A stretch of DNA of 64,000 nucleotides from DATAGF01 sp963835685 (GTDB lineage Bacteria; Actinomycetota; Thermoleophilia; Miltoncostaeales; Miltoncostaeaceae): assembly GCA_963835685.1 (NCBI GenBank), contig CAWIGI010000004.1:310001-374000 (forward strand), written 5' to 3'. The notes under the pieces are model-generated. The model had not been told where the DNA came from and did no database searches. It saw nothing but the letters and a program-made list of their open reading frames with translations. Shown here piece after piece: positions 19,255 through 29,352 of this stretch. The position numbers and the translations under genes are program-made. Position 1 is the stretch's first letter; the number at the start of each line of letters is the position of its first letter.

Positions 19255-19740
19255 ATGGACCGCGAAGTGATCCTCACCGAAGAGGGCTACGTGAAGCTCA
19301 AAGAGGAGATCGAGTACCTCTCGACGTCCAAGCGTCGCGAGGTGGCGGAGCGGATCAAGGAGGCGCGCGAGTTCGGCGACATCGCCGAGAACTCGGAGTA
19401 CGACGACGCCAAGAACGAGCAGGCCCAGCTCGAGTACCGCATCCAGTCGCTGGAGCAGAAGCTGCGCAACGCCCGGGTCGTCGACACCGAGCACGTGTCG
19501 ACCGACACGGTGTCGATCGGCGCCAAGGTGACCCTGAGGGACATCAAGAGCAGGAAGACCCGCGAGTACTCGATCGTCGGCTCGGCCGAGGCCGACCCCA
19601 AGAACCACCGCCTCTCCAACGAGAGCCCCGTCGGCAAGGCCCTGCTCGGCCGCAAGAAGGGCGAGAAGGTCACGATCCCCGCGCCGCGCGGCGCGCTCGA
19701 GTACCAGATCGTGAAGATTCAGGCGGGCGACCACGGCTGA
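19255..19740 (+). CDS. greA: Transcription elongation factor GreA
   Basis: Binds the RNA polymerase secondary channel and stimulates cleavage of backtracked RNA. 161 residues: N-terminal coiled coil with acidic tip (DIAENSEYDDAKNEQ) at about 40-55, then the FKBP-like domain (GAKVTLRDI, SNESPVGKALLGRKKGE). ATG with upstream purine-rich ribosome site. Directly followed by lysS, with which it shares the 3' end. Confidence 0.95.
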   Translation: MDREVILTEEGYVKLKEEIEYLSTSKRREVAERIKEAREFGDIAENSEYDDAKNEQAQLEYRIQSLEQKLRNARVVDTEHVSTDTVSIGAKVTLRDIKSRKTREYSIVGSAEADPKNHRLSNESPVGKALLGRKKGEKVTIPAPRGALEYQIVKIQAGDHG

Positions 19741-21229
19741 TCCCGAGCCCGGCGGCGGGCCGGAGGGGGGGCTCCCGGCGCTGATCGCGGAGCGCCGAGC
19801 GAAGGCGGAGGCGCTGCGCCGGCGCGGAATCGACCCCTTCCCGCCGCGCTTCCCCGGCCGGCTCGAGATCGCGGCCGCCCGGGCCGCCGGCGAGGGGATC
19901 GAGCCGGAGGGGACGGGGACCGAGCCGGTGCGGGTGGCCGGCCGCCTGGCGGCCCGCCGGGGCCACGGGAAGACGGCATTCCTCGACCTCGAGGACCGCA
20001 GCGGGCGCATCCAGCTCTGGGCGACCGTCGACCGCGTCGGGGAGGAGGGGATGGCGGCCATCGGCGACCTCGACCTCGGCGACATCGTCGGCGCGGCCGG
20101 GCCCCTCGCCCGCACCCGCCGCGGGGAGCTGAGCGTGGCGGTCGACGAGGTCGTCCTGCTCGCGAAGGCCCTGCGCCCGCCGCCCGACAAGCACGCCGGC
20201 GTGCGCGATCCCGAGATCCGCCACCGCCAGCGCTACCTCGACCTGATCGCCGACCCCGCCGCGCGCGAGGCCTTCCAGGTCCGCGCCCGCACGATCGCGG
20301 CGGTGCGCCGCTTCCTCGACGAGCGGGGCTTCGTGGAGGTCGAGACCCCGATGCTCCAGCCGATCTACGGCGGCGCGGCGGCGCGCCCCTTCGTGACCCA
20401 CCACAACGTCCTCGACCGCGACCTGTTCCTGCGCATCGCCACCGAGCTCTACCTGAAGCGCCTCATCGTGGGCGGCCTCGATCGCGTCTACGAGCTCGGC
20501 AAGGACTTCCGCAACGAGGGGGTGAGCCACAAGCACAACCCCGAGTTCACGATGGTCGAGACCTACGAGGCCTACGCCGACTACCGCGACGTCATGGACA
20601 TGCTCGAGCAGCTCGTGGCGTACGCGGCGACGCAGGCGACCGGCGGCACGACCGTGCCCTGGAAGGGAGGCGAGATCGACTTCGCGCCGCCGTGGAGGCG
20701 GGTCGACTTCCGGGAGGCCCTGCGCGAGGCCAGCGGCATCGACGTTCGCGAGCGCTCCGATGGGGCCTCGCTGAGGGCCGCCATGCGCGCCGCCGAGCTG
20801 GACGCGCCGGACGGGGTCCCCTGGGCGAAGCTGGTCGACGGGCTGCTCACCCAGACCCTCGAGCCGACCCTGGTCCAGCCGACCATCGTCCACGACTACC
20901 CGGTGGAGCTGTCGCCGTTCGCCAAGCGCCATCCCGAGGACCCCGGCCTCGTCGAGCGCTTCGAGGCGTTCGCCGGCGGGATGGAGATCGCCAACGCCTT
21001 CACGGAGCTCAACGACCCCGACGACCAGCGCCGGCGCTTCGCGATGGCCGCCGCCGATCGCGAGGCCGGCGACGACGAGGCGCCGCCGACGGACGAGGAC
21101 TTCCTCGCCGCCCTGGAGTACGGCATGCCGCCGACCGGCGGGCTCGGCCTCGGCATCGACCGGCTCGCGATGCTGCTCACCGACCGACCCTCGATCCGCG
21201 AGGTGATCCTCTTCCCGGCGATGCGATGA
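19739..21229 (+). CDS. lysS: Lysyl-tRNA synthetase (class II), start codon not identifiable
   Basis: Charges tRNA-Lys. Homology begins around position 19780 (LIAERRAKAEALRRRGIDPF), continues through the OB-fold (VAGRLAARRGHGKTAFLDLEDRSG), class II motif 1, motif 2 (RNEGVSHKHNPEFT) and motif 3 (GLGLGIDRLAML). About 490 residues, normal for the family, if translation begins near the greA stop. In that frame, however, there is no ATG, GTG or TTG between an in-frame TGA inside greA and the GTG at 19928. The GTG would remove part of the anticodon-binding domain. An indel, or a rare start such as CTG at 19781, is possible. Confidence 0.9.
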   Translation, partial: DPEPGGGPEGGLPALIAERRAKAEALRRRGIDPFPPRFPGRLEIAAARAAGEGIEPEGTGTEPVRVAGRLAARRGHGKTAFLDLEDRSGRIQLWATVDRVGEEGMAAIGDLDLGDIVGAAGPLARTRRGELSVAVDEVVLLAKALRPPPDKHAGVRDPEIRHRQRYLDLIADPAAREAFQVRARTIAAVRRFLDERGFVEVETPMLQPIYGGAAARPFVTHHNVLDRDLFLRIATELYLKRLIVGGLDRVYELGKDFRNEGVSHKHNPEFTMVETYEAYADYRDVMDMLEQLVAYAATQATGGTTVPWKGGEIDFAPPWRRVDFREALREASGIDVRERSDGASLRAAMRAAELDAPDGVPWAKLVDGLLTQTLEPTLVQPTIVHDYPVELSPFAKRHPEDPGLVERFEAFAGGMEIANAFTELNDPDDQRRRFAMAAADREAGDDEAPPTDEDFLAALEYGMPPTGGLGLGIDRLAMLLTDRPSIREVILFPAMR

Positions 21230-21231
21230 GG

Positions 21232-21360
21232 CGACAGCCTGCGCCGGGGCGACAGCCTGCGCCGGGCCACTCGCGGGCCCGGCGGAGGCCATCGGGCCCC
21301 TGGCCGGGGCCCGATCTGGACCGGCGGCACCGGCTTGCGGCGGGGCTGGCCGCCGGGACA
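21232..21360 (+). repeat. Tandem 17-bp repeat and palindromic repeat copy B
   Basis: Just after lysS, a 17-bp unit (GCGACAGCCTGCGCCGG) occurs twice in tandem. A palindrome ATCGGGCCCC-tggcc-GGGGCCCGAT follows (21291-21315), then the GGACCGGCGGCACCGG block shared with the other copies. Copy C at 21.70-21.77 kb is the same block in inverted orientation. Confidence 0.7.
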
Positions 21361-21470
21361 GACACCTCGCAAGCCGCCCGCGCGCGGTGGTTTCGCCGCC
21401 CGGCGGGGGGGTAAAGCCGTTCGGACGAGACGACGAGCGGAGGGCGGGATGAGCGGGAGCCGGGAAGGAC

Positions 21471-21680
21471 ATGGAGGAGCGCGGCCGGGCCAGGCAGGAG
21501 CGGGGCAAGCGGCTCGGCGACGAGGACCTCGAGGCCGAGGGCCGCGAGGAGAAGATCGCCGGGAAGGCCCGCCAGGCCGGTGAGACCGTCCGCAAGACGA
21601 TCGACGGCTTCCGCGAGAAGCTCGCAGGGGCGGCGGCGACCGATGAAGAGCGTCGGACAGGCCGATCCCAGCGCACTGGG
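21471..21680 (+). CDS. CsbD-like small stress protein, 3' end unclear
   Basis: The residues from LGDEDLEAEGREEKIAGK to AGETVRKTIDGFREKL resemble CsbD-family general stress proteins (short, highly charged, helical; function unknown). The frame does not stop after the domain: it stays open through the palindromic repeat and across rpsR to 22193. The end given here is therefore the end of recognisable sequence. Either the original stop was lost when the repeat arrived, or an indel hides it. The ATG at 21471 has only a weak ribosome site; another frame with an ATG at 21448 could be the true N-terminus if one base is wrong. Confidence 0.45.
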
Positions 21681-21694
21681 GTTGCCCGTGAAGT

Positions 21695-21805
21695 GCTTGT
21701 CCCGGCGGCCAGCCCCGCCGAAGGCGGTGCCGCCGGTCCACATCAGGCCCCGGCCAGGGGCCTATGGCGTCCCGCCGCCCCCGCAAGAGGGGCGGCGTAC
21801 GCTGG
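21695..21805 (-). repeat. Palindromic repeat copy C (inverted) plus promoter-proximal hairpin
   Basis: Reverse complement of the block in copy B: palindrome AGGCCCC-ggc-CAGGGGCCT variant at about 21745-21763 and the GGCGGCCAGCCCCGCC block. Next to it is a second hairpin GCCGCCC-ccgcaaga-GGGGCGGC (21774-21796), which recurs as GCCGGCC/GGCCGGC before mutY (48739-48762). Confidence 0.65.
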
Positions 21806-21849
21806 TACACTGCCCCGCTGGTCCGGACGTCGAGGGGTCAGAGGAGCGG

Positions 21850-22125
21850 ATGGCGAAGCCACGGGGCAGGGCGCGATCGAAGGCGAAGGGGCGCAAGGGC
21901 GGGCCTCCCGCCCAGCGCAAGCGCAGGCCCCAGCTCGCCCTCGAGGAGATCGACTGGAAGAACTACCCGTCGCTGCGGAGGTTCGTGAGCGAGCGGGGCA
22001 AGATCCGGTCGCGACGCATCACCGGCCTCTCCCGCCGCCAGCAGTCCCTGGTCTCGGCCGCCGTGAAGCGGGCGCGGACGATGGGCCTGCTCCCCTACCC
22101 GGACCAGGACCGCAAGGTCCGCTAA
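21850..22125 (+). CDS. rpsR: 30S ribosomal protein S18, cysteine-free form
   Basis: Small-subunit protein. The core IDWKNYPSLRRFVSERGKIR and RRITGLSRRQQSLVSAAVKR, then RARTMGLLPY, is unmistakable. The N-terminus is a long Lys/Arg-rich tail with no Cys, whereas many S18 proteins carry a zinc-binding CxxC set there. It stands alone between lysS and clpC, away from the usual rpsF-ssb-rpsR-rplI operon, so it may be a zinc-independent second copy. GAGGAG sits 3-4 nt before the ATG, and a TACACT -10 at 21806-21811 gives a leader of about 30 nt. Confidence 0.9.
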   Translation: MAKPRGRARSKAKGRKGGPPAQRKRRPQLALEEIDWKNYPSLRRFVSERGKIRSRRITGLSRRQQSLVSAAVKRARTMGLLPYPDQDRKVR

Positions 22126-22501
22126 GCGGCGCCGCGGGCGGGTCCCGGGCCCGGTGTCCGGCGGCCCCGTCATCATCCCCGCATGGCCGCTGACCGGGCG
22201 GGGGGCGATCGGAGGGCGGCGTGGCCGCCCGTTCGGGGGGCGCGCCGGGGCCCTCTGCGGGGCCATGATGAGGGCGGTTCCCGGCCCGGCCGAGGGGGCG
22301 GGGCCGAGGGGGGGCCATGCTAGACTCGGCCTCCTCGCGACGACCGATCACCATGTCCTTCTCAGCCGCGGTTTCGCGTCTCTCGCGCGCGTCCCGCGGG
22401 TCCTGCCACCCTCGACCTCCCGCACTGATCTCACGCCCGTCGTTCCCCCCTCGGCGCGCTCTCGCGTCGTCGGGGATGGGTGAGTAGGAAGGGGAACCCC
22501 G
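22126..22501 (+). promoter_or_regulatory. Long leader/promoter region of clpC
   Basis: No gene is evident in these 376 bases. A TAGACT -10 candidate lies at 22321-22326, about 175 nt before the ATG; GGAAGGGG lies 7 nt before the ATG. The intervening transcript would be pyrimidine-rich. I see neither a clear CtsR-type direct repeat nor a CIRCE element. Confidence 0.4.
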
Positions 22502-25012
<2,511 letters not shown>

Positions 25013-25032
25013 TCATCCAGCAGGGGTCACGC

Positions 25033-26394
25033 GTGGCGCAGTCGCGCGCCCGATCGGTCTACATGTGCGGGGCCTGCGGTCAGCAGGCCCCGCGCTGGGT
25101 CGGGCGCTGTCCCTCCTGCGGGGAGTGGGGAACGGTCGCCGCGGATGCCTCGCCCGCCGCGTCCCGCCGGGCCGCGCTCGGGCCGGCGCCCGCGGCGCCG
25201 CGGCTCGCCGAGCTGGAGGACGCGGTCGCCGAGCGCCTGCCGACGGGGATCTCCGAGCTCGACCGGGTCCTCGGCGGAGGCCTCGTGCCCGGCTCGCTCG
25301 TCCTGATCGGCGGGGAGCCCGGCATCGGCAAGAGCACCCTGGTGCTTCAGGCGCTGGCCAGCCTCGCGTCGCCGGAGCGCGCGATGCTCGTCACCGGGGA
25401 GGAGTCTCCGGCGCAGGTGCGCGGCCGCGCCGAGCGCCTGAGCGTGGACTGCGGCCCCATCCGGGTGCTCGCGGAGACCCGCCTGGAGGCGGTGCTCTCG
25501 GCTCTGGAGACGCTCGCGCCGCAGGTCTGCGCGGTCGACTCGGTGCAGACGCTGTGCTCCGACGCCGTCGAGGGGGCCCCGGGGGGCCCGAGCCAGGTGC
25601 GCGCGGTGACCGTCGAGCTGATGCGGGTCGCCAAGGAGCGCGGCATCACGATCCTGCTGGTCGGCCAGGTCACCAAGGACGGGGCCCTCGCCGGGCCGCG
25701 CACCCTGGAGCACCTGGTCGACTGCGTGCTGTCGTTCGAGGGCGACGACCTGCGCGCCCACCGCGTGCTGCGCGCCACCAAGAACCGGTTCGGCTCGACC
25801 AACGAGACCGGCGTCTTCGAGATGGGCGCGCGCGGGCTCGAGCCCGTCGACGACCCCACCCGCCTGTACCTGTCCGAGGCGGGGGAGCGGGTCGGATCGT
25901 GCGTCTTCCCCGCGATCGAGGGGAGCCGGGCGCTGCTGGTCGAGGTGCAGGCGCTCGTGGGTCCCACCGCGGTCGTGCCGCCGCGGCGGGTCGCCATCGG
26001 GGTGGACCGAACGCGCCTGGCCCAGGTGATCGCGGTGCTGTCGCGGCACGGCGGGCTGCGGCTCGGCGAGGCCGACGTCTTCGTGAGCGTCGCCGGCGGC
26101 GCGCGGGCATTCGATCCCGCGGCCGACCTGGCGATCGCGCTCGCCGTGGCCGGCGCCCATCGGGGGGTGCCGATCGCCGCCGGGACGGTCGCCTTCGGGG
26201 AGCTGGGCCTCACCGGGGCCGTGCGGCCGGCGGGGCACTCGGTGCGCCGGCTCGCCGCGGCGGCCGGCCACGGGATCGAGGCGGCGATCATGCCGCCGGG
26301 CCATTCGGGGTCGGACCCCGGGTCGCCCGCGCCACCTGTCCTTCGAGCGGTGCCGGGGGTGCAGGAGGCCCTCGACGCCGCGTTCGCCCGATGA
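25033..26394 (+). CDS. radA: DNA repair protein RadA
   Basis: RecA-like helicase/branch-migration factor in recombinational repair. Zinc finger C12-x2-C15...C26-x2-C29 at the N-terminus, Walker A GGEPGIGKST around residue 95, the KNRFGSTNE motif, and the C-terminal Lon-like domain (GEADVFVSVAGGARAF). 453 residues, GTG start just after clpC. Confidence 0.95.
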   Translation: MAQSRARSVYMCGACGQQAPRWVGRCPSCGEWGTVAADASPAASRRAALGPAPAAPRLAELEDAVAERLPTGISELDRVLGGGLVPGSLVLIGGEPGIGKSTLVLQALASLASPERAMLVTGEESPAQVRGRAERLSVDCGPIRVLAETRLEAVLSALETLAPQVCAVDSVQTLCSDAVEGAPGGPSQVRAVTVELMRVAKERGITILLVGQVTKDGALAGPRTLEHLVDCVLSFEGDDLRAHRVLRATKNRFGSTNETGVFEMGARGLEPVDDPTRLYLSEAGERVGSCVFPAIEGSRALLVEVQALVGPTAVVPPRRVAIGVDRTRLAQVIAVLSRHGGLRLGEADVFVSVAGGARAFDPAADLAIALAVAGAHRGVPIAAGTVAFGELGLTGAVRPAGHSVRRLAAAAGHGIEAAIMPPGHSGSDPGSPAPPVLRAVPGVQEALDAAFAR

Positions 26395-26431
26395 CCGGGC
26401 CTGTCCTGCCATGACGAGAGAGGGGAAGCGG

Positions 26432-26971
26432 TTGTACGAAGTCGGCGACAAGGTCGTGTACCCGCATCACGGCGCCGGGAAGATCGTCAAGAAGGAGCTC
26501 AAGGAGATCCTCGGCCAGCGCCGTGAGTACCTCACGATCCAGATCCTCTATAACGACATGACCGTGATGGTCCCGACGGAGAACGCCGACAAGGCGGGGC
26601 TCCGCAAGGTCATCGGCGAGGAGACGGTTGACGAGGTCCTTGCGGTCCTCCGCGACGACGGCACGCAGATGCCGAAGAACTGGAACCGTCGCTTCAAGCA
26701 CAACCGCGACAAGATCAAGACCGGAGACATCTTCGAGCTGGCCGAGGTCGTCCGGAACCTGTCGATCAGGGACCTGGACAAGGGGCTGTCGACCGGCGAG
26801 AAGCAGATGTTCGGTCGCGCCAAGAAGATCCTCGCGAGCGAGCTGATGTACGCCCGCGACATGGAGGAGCAGGAGGCCATCGACTTCCTGGAGAACCTCC
26901 TGGAGGACATCGGCCAGCGCCGCGGCCCCGGCGGCGCGGGCACCCGGGCGGCCGGAGCGCTGGTGGACTAG
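26432..26971 (+). CDS. carD: CarD-family transcriptional regulator
   Basis: Binds the beta subunit of RNA polymerase and stabilises open complexes, notably at rRNA promoters. The RNAP-interacting Tudor-like domain begins LYEVGDKVVYPHHGAGKI; a helical C-terminal DNA-binding domain follows. The TTG at 26432 is preferred because AGAGAGGGG lies 6 nt upstream and the protein then begins in the family manner. The in-frame ATG at 26411 has no ribosome site. CarD occupies the place of disA in the Bacillus order. Confidence 0.92.
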   Translation: MYEVGDKVVYPHHGAGKIVKKELKEILGQRREYLTIQILYNDMTVMVPTENADKAGLRKVIGEETVDEVLAVLRDDGTQMPKNWNRRFKHNRDKIKTGDIFELAEVVRNLSIRDLDKGLSTGEKQMFGRAKKILASELMYARDMEEQEAIDFLENLLEDIGQRRGPGGAGTRAAGALVD

Positions 26972-27046
26972 CGGCTGGTGCTGCTCACGTAGACGGGAAG
27001 GGGCGCCAAAGGGGTCGACGGGGGAGCATGGGAGATGACGAGGGGG

Positions 27047-27067
27047 ATCGCCTGGGGGGCAGGCGAT
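27047..27067 (+). other. Hairpin in the leader of the PIN/TRAM gene
   Basis: Perfect 7-bp inverted repeat ATCGCCT/AGGCGAT with a loop of 7, ending 14 nt before the GTG of the next gene. It lies in the 110-bp carD-PIN spacer and might mark termination after carD or control translation. Confidence 0.4.
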
Positions 27068-27081
27068 GAGGTGATGGAACG

Positions 27082-28140
27082 GTGCTGATCGTCGTCAGCG
27101 GGACCGTCCTCGCGATCCTCTGCGGCCTCGGCGCGTACCAAGGCGCGGTGGCGCTGCCGCTCGAGGACTGGTTCTCCTCCCCGTGGCGCTACGCCGTCGG
27201 CGCGGCCATGATCGTCGTCGGCGCGGCGGTCGGCTGGCTGATCGGCAGCCTCCTCGGTCGCTTCCTCCGCAACCGCCTGCGGGCGATCGATCGCGCGGCC
27301 GACCGCCGCTCGGCCGCCGAGCTCACGGTTGGGGCCCTGGGCCTGGTGGTCGGGCTGGTCGCCGCCGCCCTGGTCGGGGTGGCGGTCGCGCAGGTCCCGA
27401 TCATCGGGCCCTACGTGCTGGTGCCGATCGTGCTGCTGGTGGCGTACCTGTTCAGCCGGGTCGCCGCCCGCAAGCACCTCGACATCCTGCGCCTGCTCGG
27501 GATCCGCTCACGGTCTCCGGCTGCGAACGTGCCCACCCGCCTGGTCGACACCTCCGCCATCATCGACGGCCGGCTCGTCGACGTGATGAAGACCCGCTTC
27601 CTGTCGGGGGCGATCGTGGTCCCCGACTTCGTGCTCGAGGAGCTGCAGCGGGTGGCCGACTCGAGCGACGTCCTCAAGCGGGCCCGCGGCCGGCGCGGCC
27701 TGGAGATCGTGGAGGAGCTGAAGTCGTCCTCCAACGGCGGGTTCTCGGTGAAGGCGGCCGACTACCCGGACCTCGACGACGTCGATGCCAAGCTCGTGCG
27801 CATGGCCCAGGACGTCGGGGGCTCGATCGTCACCACCGACTACAACCTGAACAAGGTCGCCCAGATCCAGGGCGTCGAGGTGCTGAACGTCAACGAGCTG
27901 GCGAACGCCCTGAAGCCGGCGGTCCTGCCCGGAGAGGAGCTGCGGGTGAAGGTCATCCGCGAGGGGCGCGAGTACGACCAGGGCGTCGGCTACCTGCAGG
28001 ACGGCACGATGATCGTCGTCGAGGGCGGCCGCTCGGCGGTGGGCACGGAGATCGCGGTCGAGGTCACCTCCGTCCTGCAGAGCCCATCGGGGAAGATGAT
28101 CTTCACCAAGCTCCCGGGCGCTCAGGCCTCCCCGTCGTAG
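27082..28140 (+). CDS. PIN/TRAM domain membrane protein (YacL-like)
   Basis: 352 residues. N-terminal membrane part with four hydrophobic segments (about 1-20, 37-57, 76-100, 107-125). A PIN nuclease domain follows (RLVDTSAIIDGRLVDV with the catalytic Asp, and later SIVTTDYNLNK). The C-terminal TRAM domain (VIREGREYDQGVGYLQDGTMIVVEGG) probably binds RNA. The predicted role is a membrane-anchored ribonuclease; activity is not established for the family. Same position as yacL after radA in Bacillus. GTG start with weak GAGGTG upstream. Confidence 0.88.
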   Translation: MLIVVSGTVLAILCGLGAYQGAVALPLEDWFSSPWRYAVGAAMIVVGAAVGWLIGSLLGRFLRNRLRAIDRAADRRSAAELTVGALGLVVGLVAAALVGVAVAQVPIIGPYVLVPIVLLVAYLFSRVAARKHLDILRLLGIRSRSPAANVPTRLVDTSAIIDGRLVDVMKTRFLSGAIVVPDFVLEELQRVADSSDVLKRARGRRGLEIVEELKSSSNGGFSVKAADYPDLDDVDAKLVRMAQDVGGSIVTTDYNLNKVAQIQGVEVLNVNELANALKPAVLPGEELRVKVIREGREYDQGVGYLQDGTMIVVEGGRSAVGTEIAVEVTSVLQSPSGKMIFTKLPGAQASPS

Positions 28141-28589
28141 TAGTCGGCTCCGGCCGAGCGGGGCACGATCAGGTCCTCCTCGCCGTCCGGGGTCCAGACG
28201 CCGATCTTGTCGCTGTCCGGGTAGGCCGTGGCGGTGGGGTAGGCGACCTCCGACCACATCAGGACCCGCGCCGCCGCGTCCGAGTCGTTGCGGATCTGGT
28301 GGGCGCCCTCGGGGCCGGTCGGGAAGAAGACGAGGTCGAGGGGCTCGAGGCGCTCGGCGCCCGCCGGCGTCCGCACCGTCGGCGTCCCGTCGATCACCAG
28401 CGCCCACTCCTCCTCGCCGTACTCGTAGTGGTACGGGCAGACGGCCTGCCCGGGCGGGATCTCGTAGAGGGTCGCACCGGTCCTCCCGGCCCCGAGCCGG
28501 CCGCGCGTGGGGAACCGGCGGGCCCGGAAGCCGTCGGGGCGGACGGTTTCGTCGTCGAAGGCCGGATCCGCGAGGTTCACGCGCCGCAC
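28122..28589 (-). CDS. Cupin domain protein
   Basis: 155 residues with the cupin barrel: motif 1 region PYHYEYGEEEWALVIDG and motif 2 region FFPTGPEGAHQIRN, giving likely metal ligands His, Glu and His. Substrate unknown. The first GTG is given; a second GTG two codons later is equally likely. Its 3' end overlaps the PIN/TRAM gene tail-to-tail by 19 bp. It and the DUF72 gene interrupt the otherwise plus-strand block. Confidence 0.8.
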   Translation of the reverse strand: MRRVNLADPAFDDETVRPDGFRARRFPTRGRLGAGRTGATLYEIPPGQAVCPYHYEYGEEEWALVIDGTPTVRTPAGAERLEPLDLVFFPTGPEGAHQIRNDSDAAARVLMWSEVAYPTATAYPDSDKIGVWTPDGEEDLIVPRSAGADYYDGEA

Positions 28590-28593
28590 CGGA

Positions 28594-29352
28594 CTATCCT
28601 GACACCTCGGGCGCCGGCGGCACCATGAGCGAGCGCCCCTGTTCCAGGAGCCACTCCGCGAGGCCGACGCCGCCGAATGGGTCGCCGGCCTCGAGCCCCT
28701 TGTGCTTGGCGAAGGCGTAGACGGGGCGGTCGGCAGCCTCGCGCTCGAGCAAGTCGCGCCAGGCGTCGCGGGCCTCGGGCGAGTAGCGGTCGGCGCGAAG
28801 GCGGACGTAGCCGAGCGGCCCCTTGGGGAGCCGCGGCGGCACCAGCCCGAGCGTCTCAGAGACGCAGACGGTGCCGCCGCCAGCGGCGATGCGCTCCTCC
28901 ACCTCCGGCGCGAGCCAGGACTCGTGGCGGAACTCGAGGGCGACCGGCAGCCCCGGTGGCAGGCACGCGAGGAACGCCTCGAGCACCTCGTCGTCGCGCT
29001 CCCGCGTCGGCGGAAACTGCACGAGGACGGCGCCGAGCTTGGCGCCGAGCGGCGTCAGCGACTCCAGGAAGCGCGCCATGAAGGCCTCGCCGCCCCGGGC
29101 GGGCGGCAGGGCGCGGACGTGAGTCAGGCGGCGGTGCGCCTTGGCCGCGAAGCGGAAGGCCTCCGGCGTCTGACCGGCCCAGCGCGCGACGACGTCCTCC
29201 GGCTGAAGCTGGTAGTGGGTCGCGTTGATCTCGCAGGCCGACAGGATCGAGGAGTAGTGGCCCAGGAAGAGGTCCTGCGGCAGGCCCTCGGGGTAGAAGG
29301 CCGGCCTCCACTCCGGGTAGGCCCAGCCCGATGTGCCAACGTGCAGGCCCAT
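28594..29352 (-). CDS. DUF72 family protein
   Basis: 252-residue TIM-barrel-like protein of unknown function (YecE family). Typical features: VGTSGWAYPEWRPAFYP at the N-terminus, YSSILSACEINATHY, FAAKAHRRLTH, LEFRHESW and YAFAKHKG in the family's usual places. A TATCGT -10 box at 29361-29366 (minus strand) is 8 nt from the ATG, so the message is probably leaderless. The ATG shares two bases with the ispD ATG on the opposite strand (CATG, 29350-29353). Confidence 0.88.
   Translation of the reverse strand: MGLHVGTSGWAYPEWRPAFYPEGLPQDLFLGHYSSILSACEINATHYQLQPEDVVARWAGQTPEAFRFAAKAHRRLTHVRALPPARGGEAFMARFLESLTPLGAKLGAVLVQFPPTRERDDEVLEAFLACLPPGLPVALEFRHESWLAPEVEERIAAGGGTVCVSETLGLVPPRLPKGPLGYVRLRADRYSPEARDAWRDLLEREAADRPVYAFAKHKGLEAGDPFGGVGLAEWLLEQGRSLMVPPAPEVSG

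Noticed and set aside
21471..22193. Single long CDS spanning the CsbD-like region and rpsR
   Set aside because: Most of it is antisense-like filler through a repeat and another frame of a clear ribosomal protein gene.
22154..22483. 109-codon frame upstream of clpC
   Set aside because: No ribosome site, no family features, and GC-driven composition; more likely leader sequence.
22321..22501. T-box or other amino-acid riboswitch upstream of clpC or lysS
   Set aside because: No T-box sequence, specifier stem or known riboswitch signature could be recognised.
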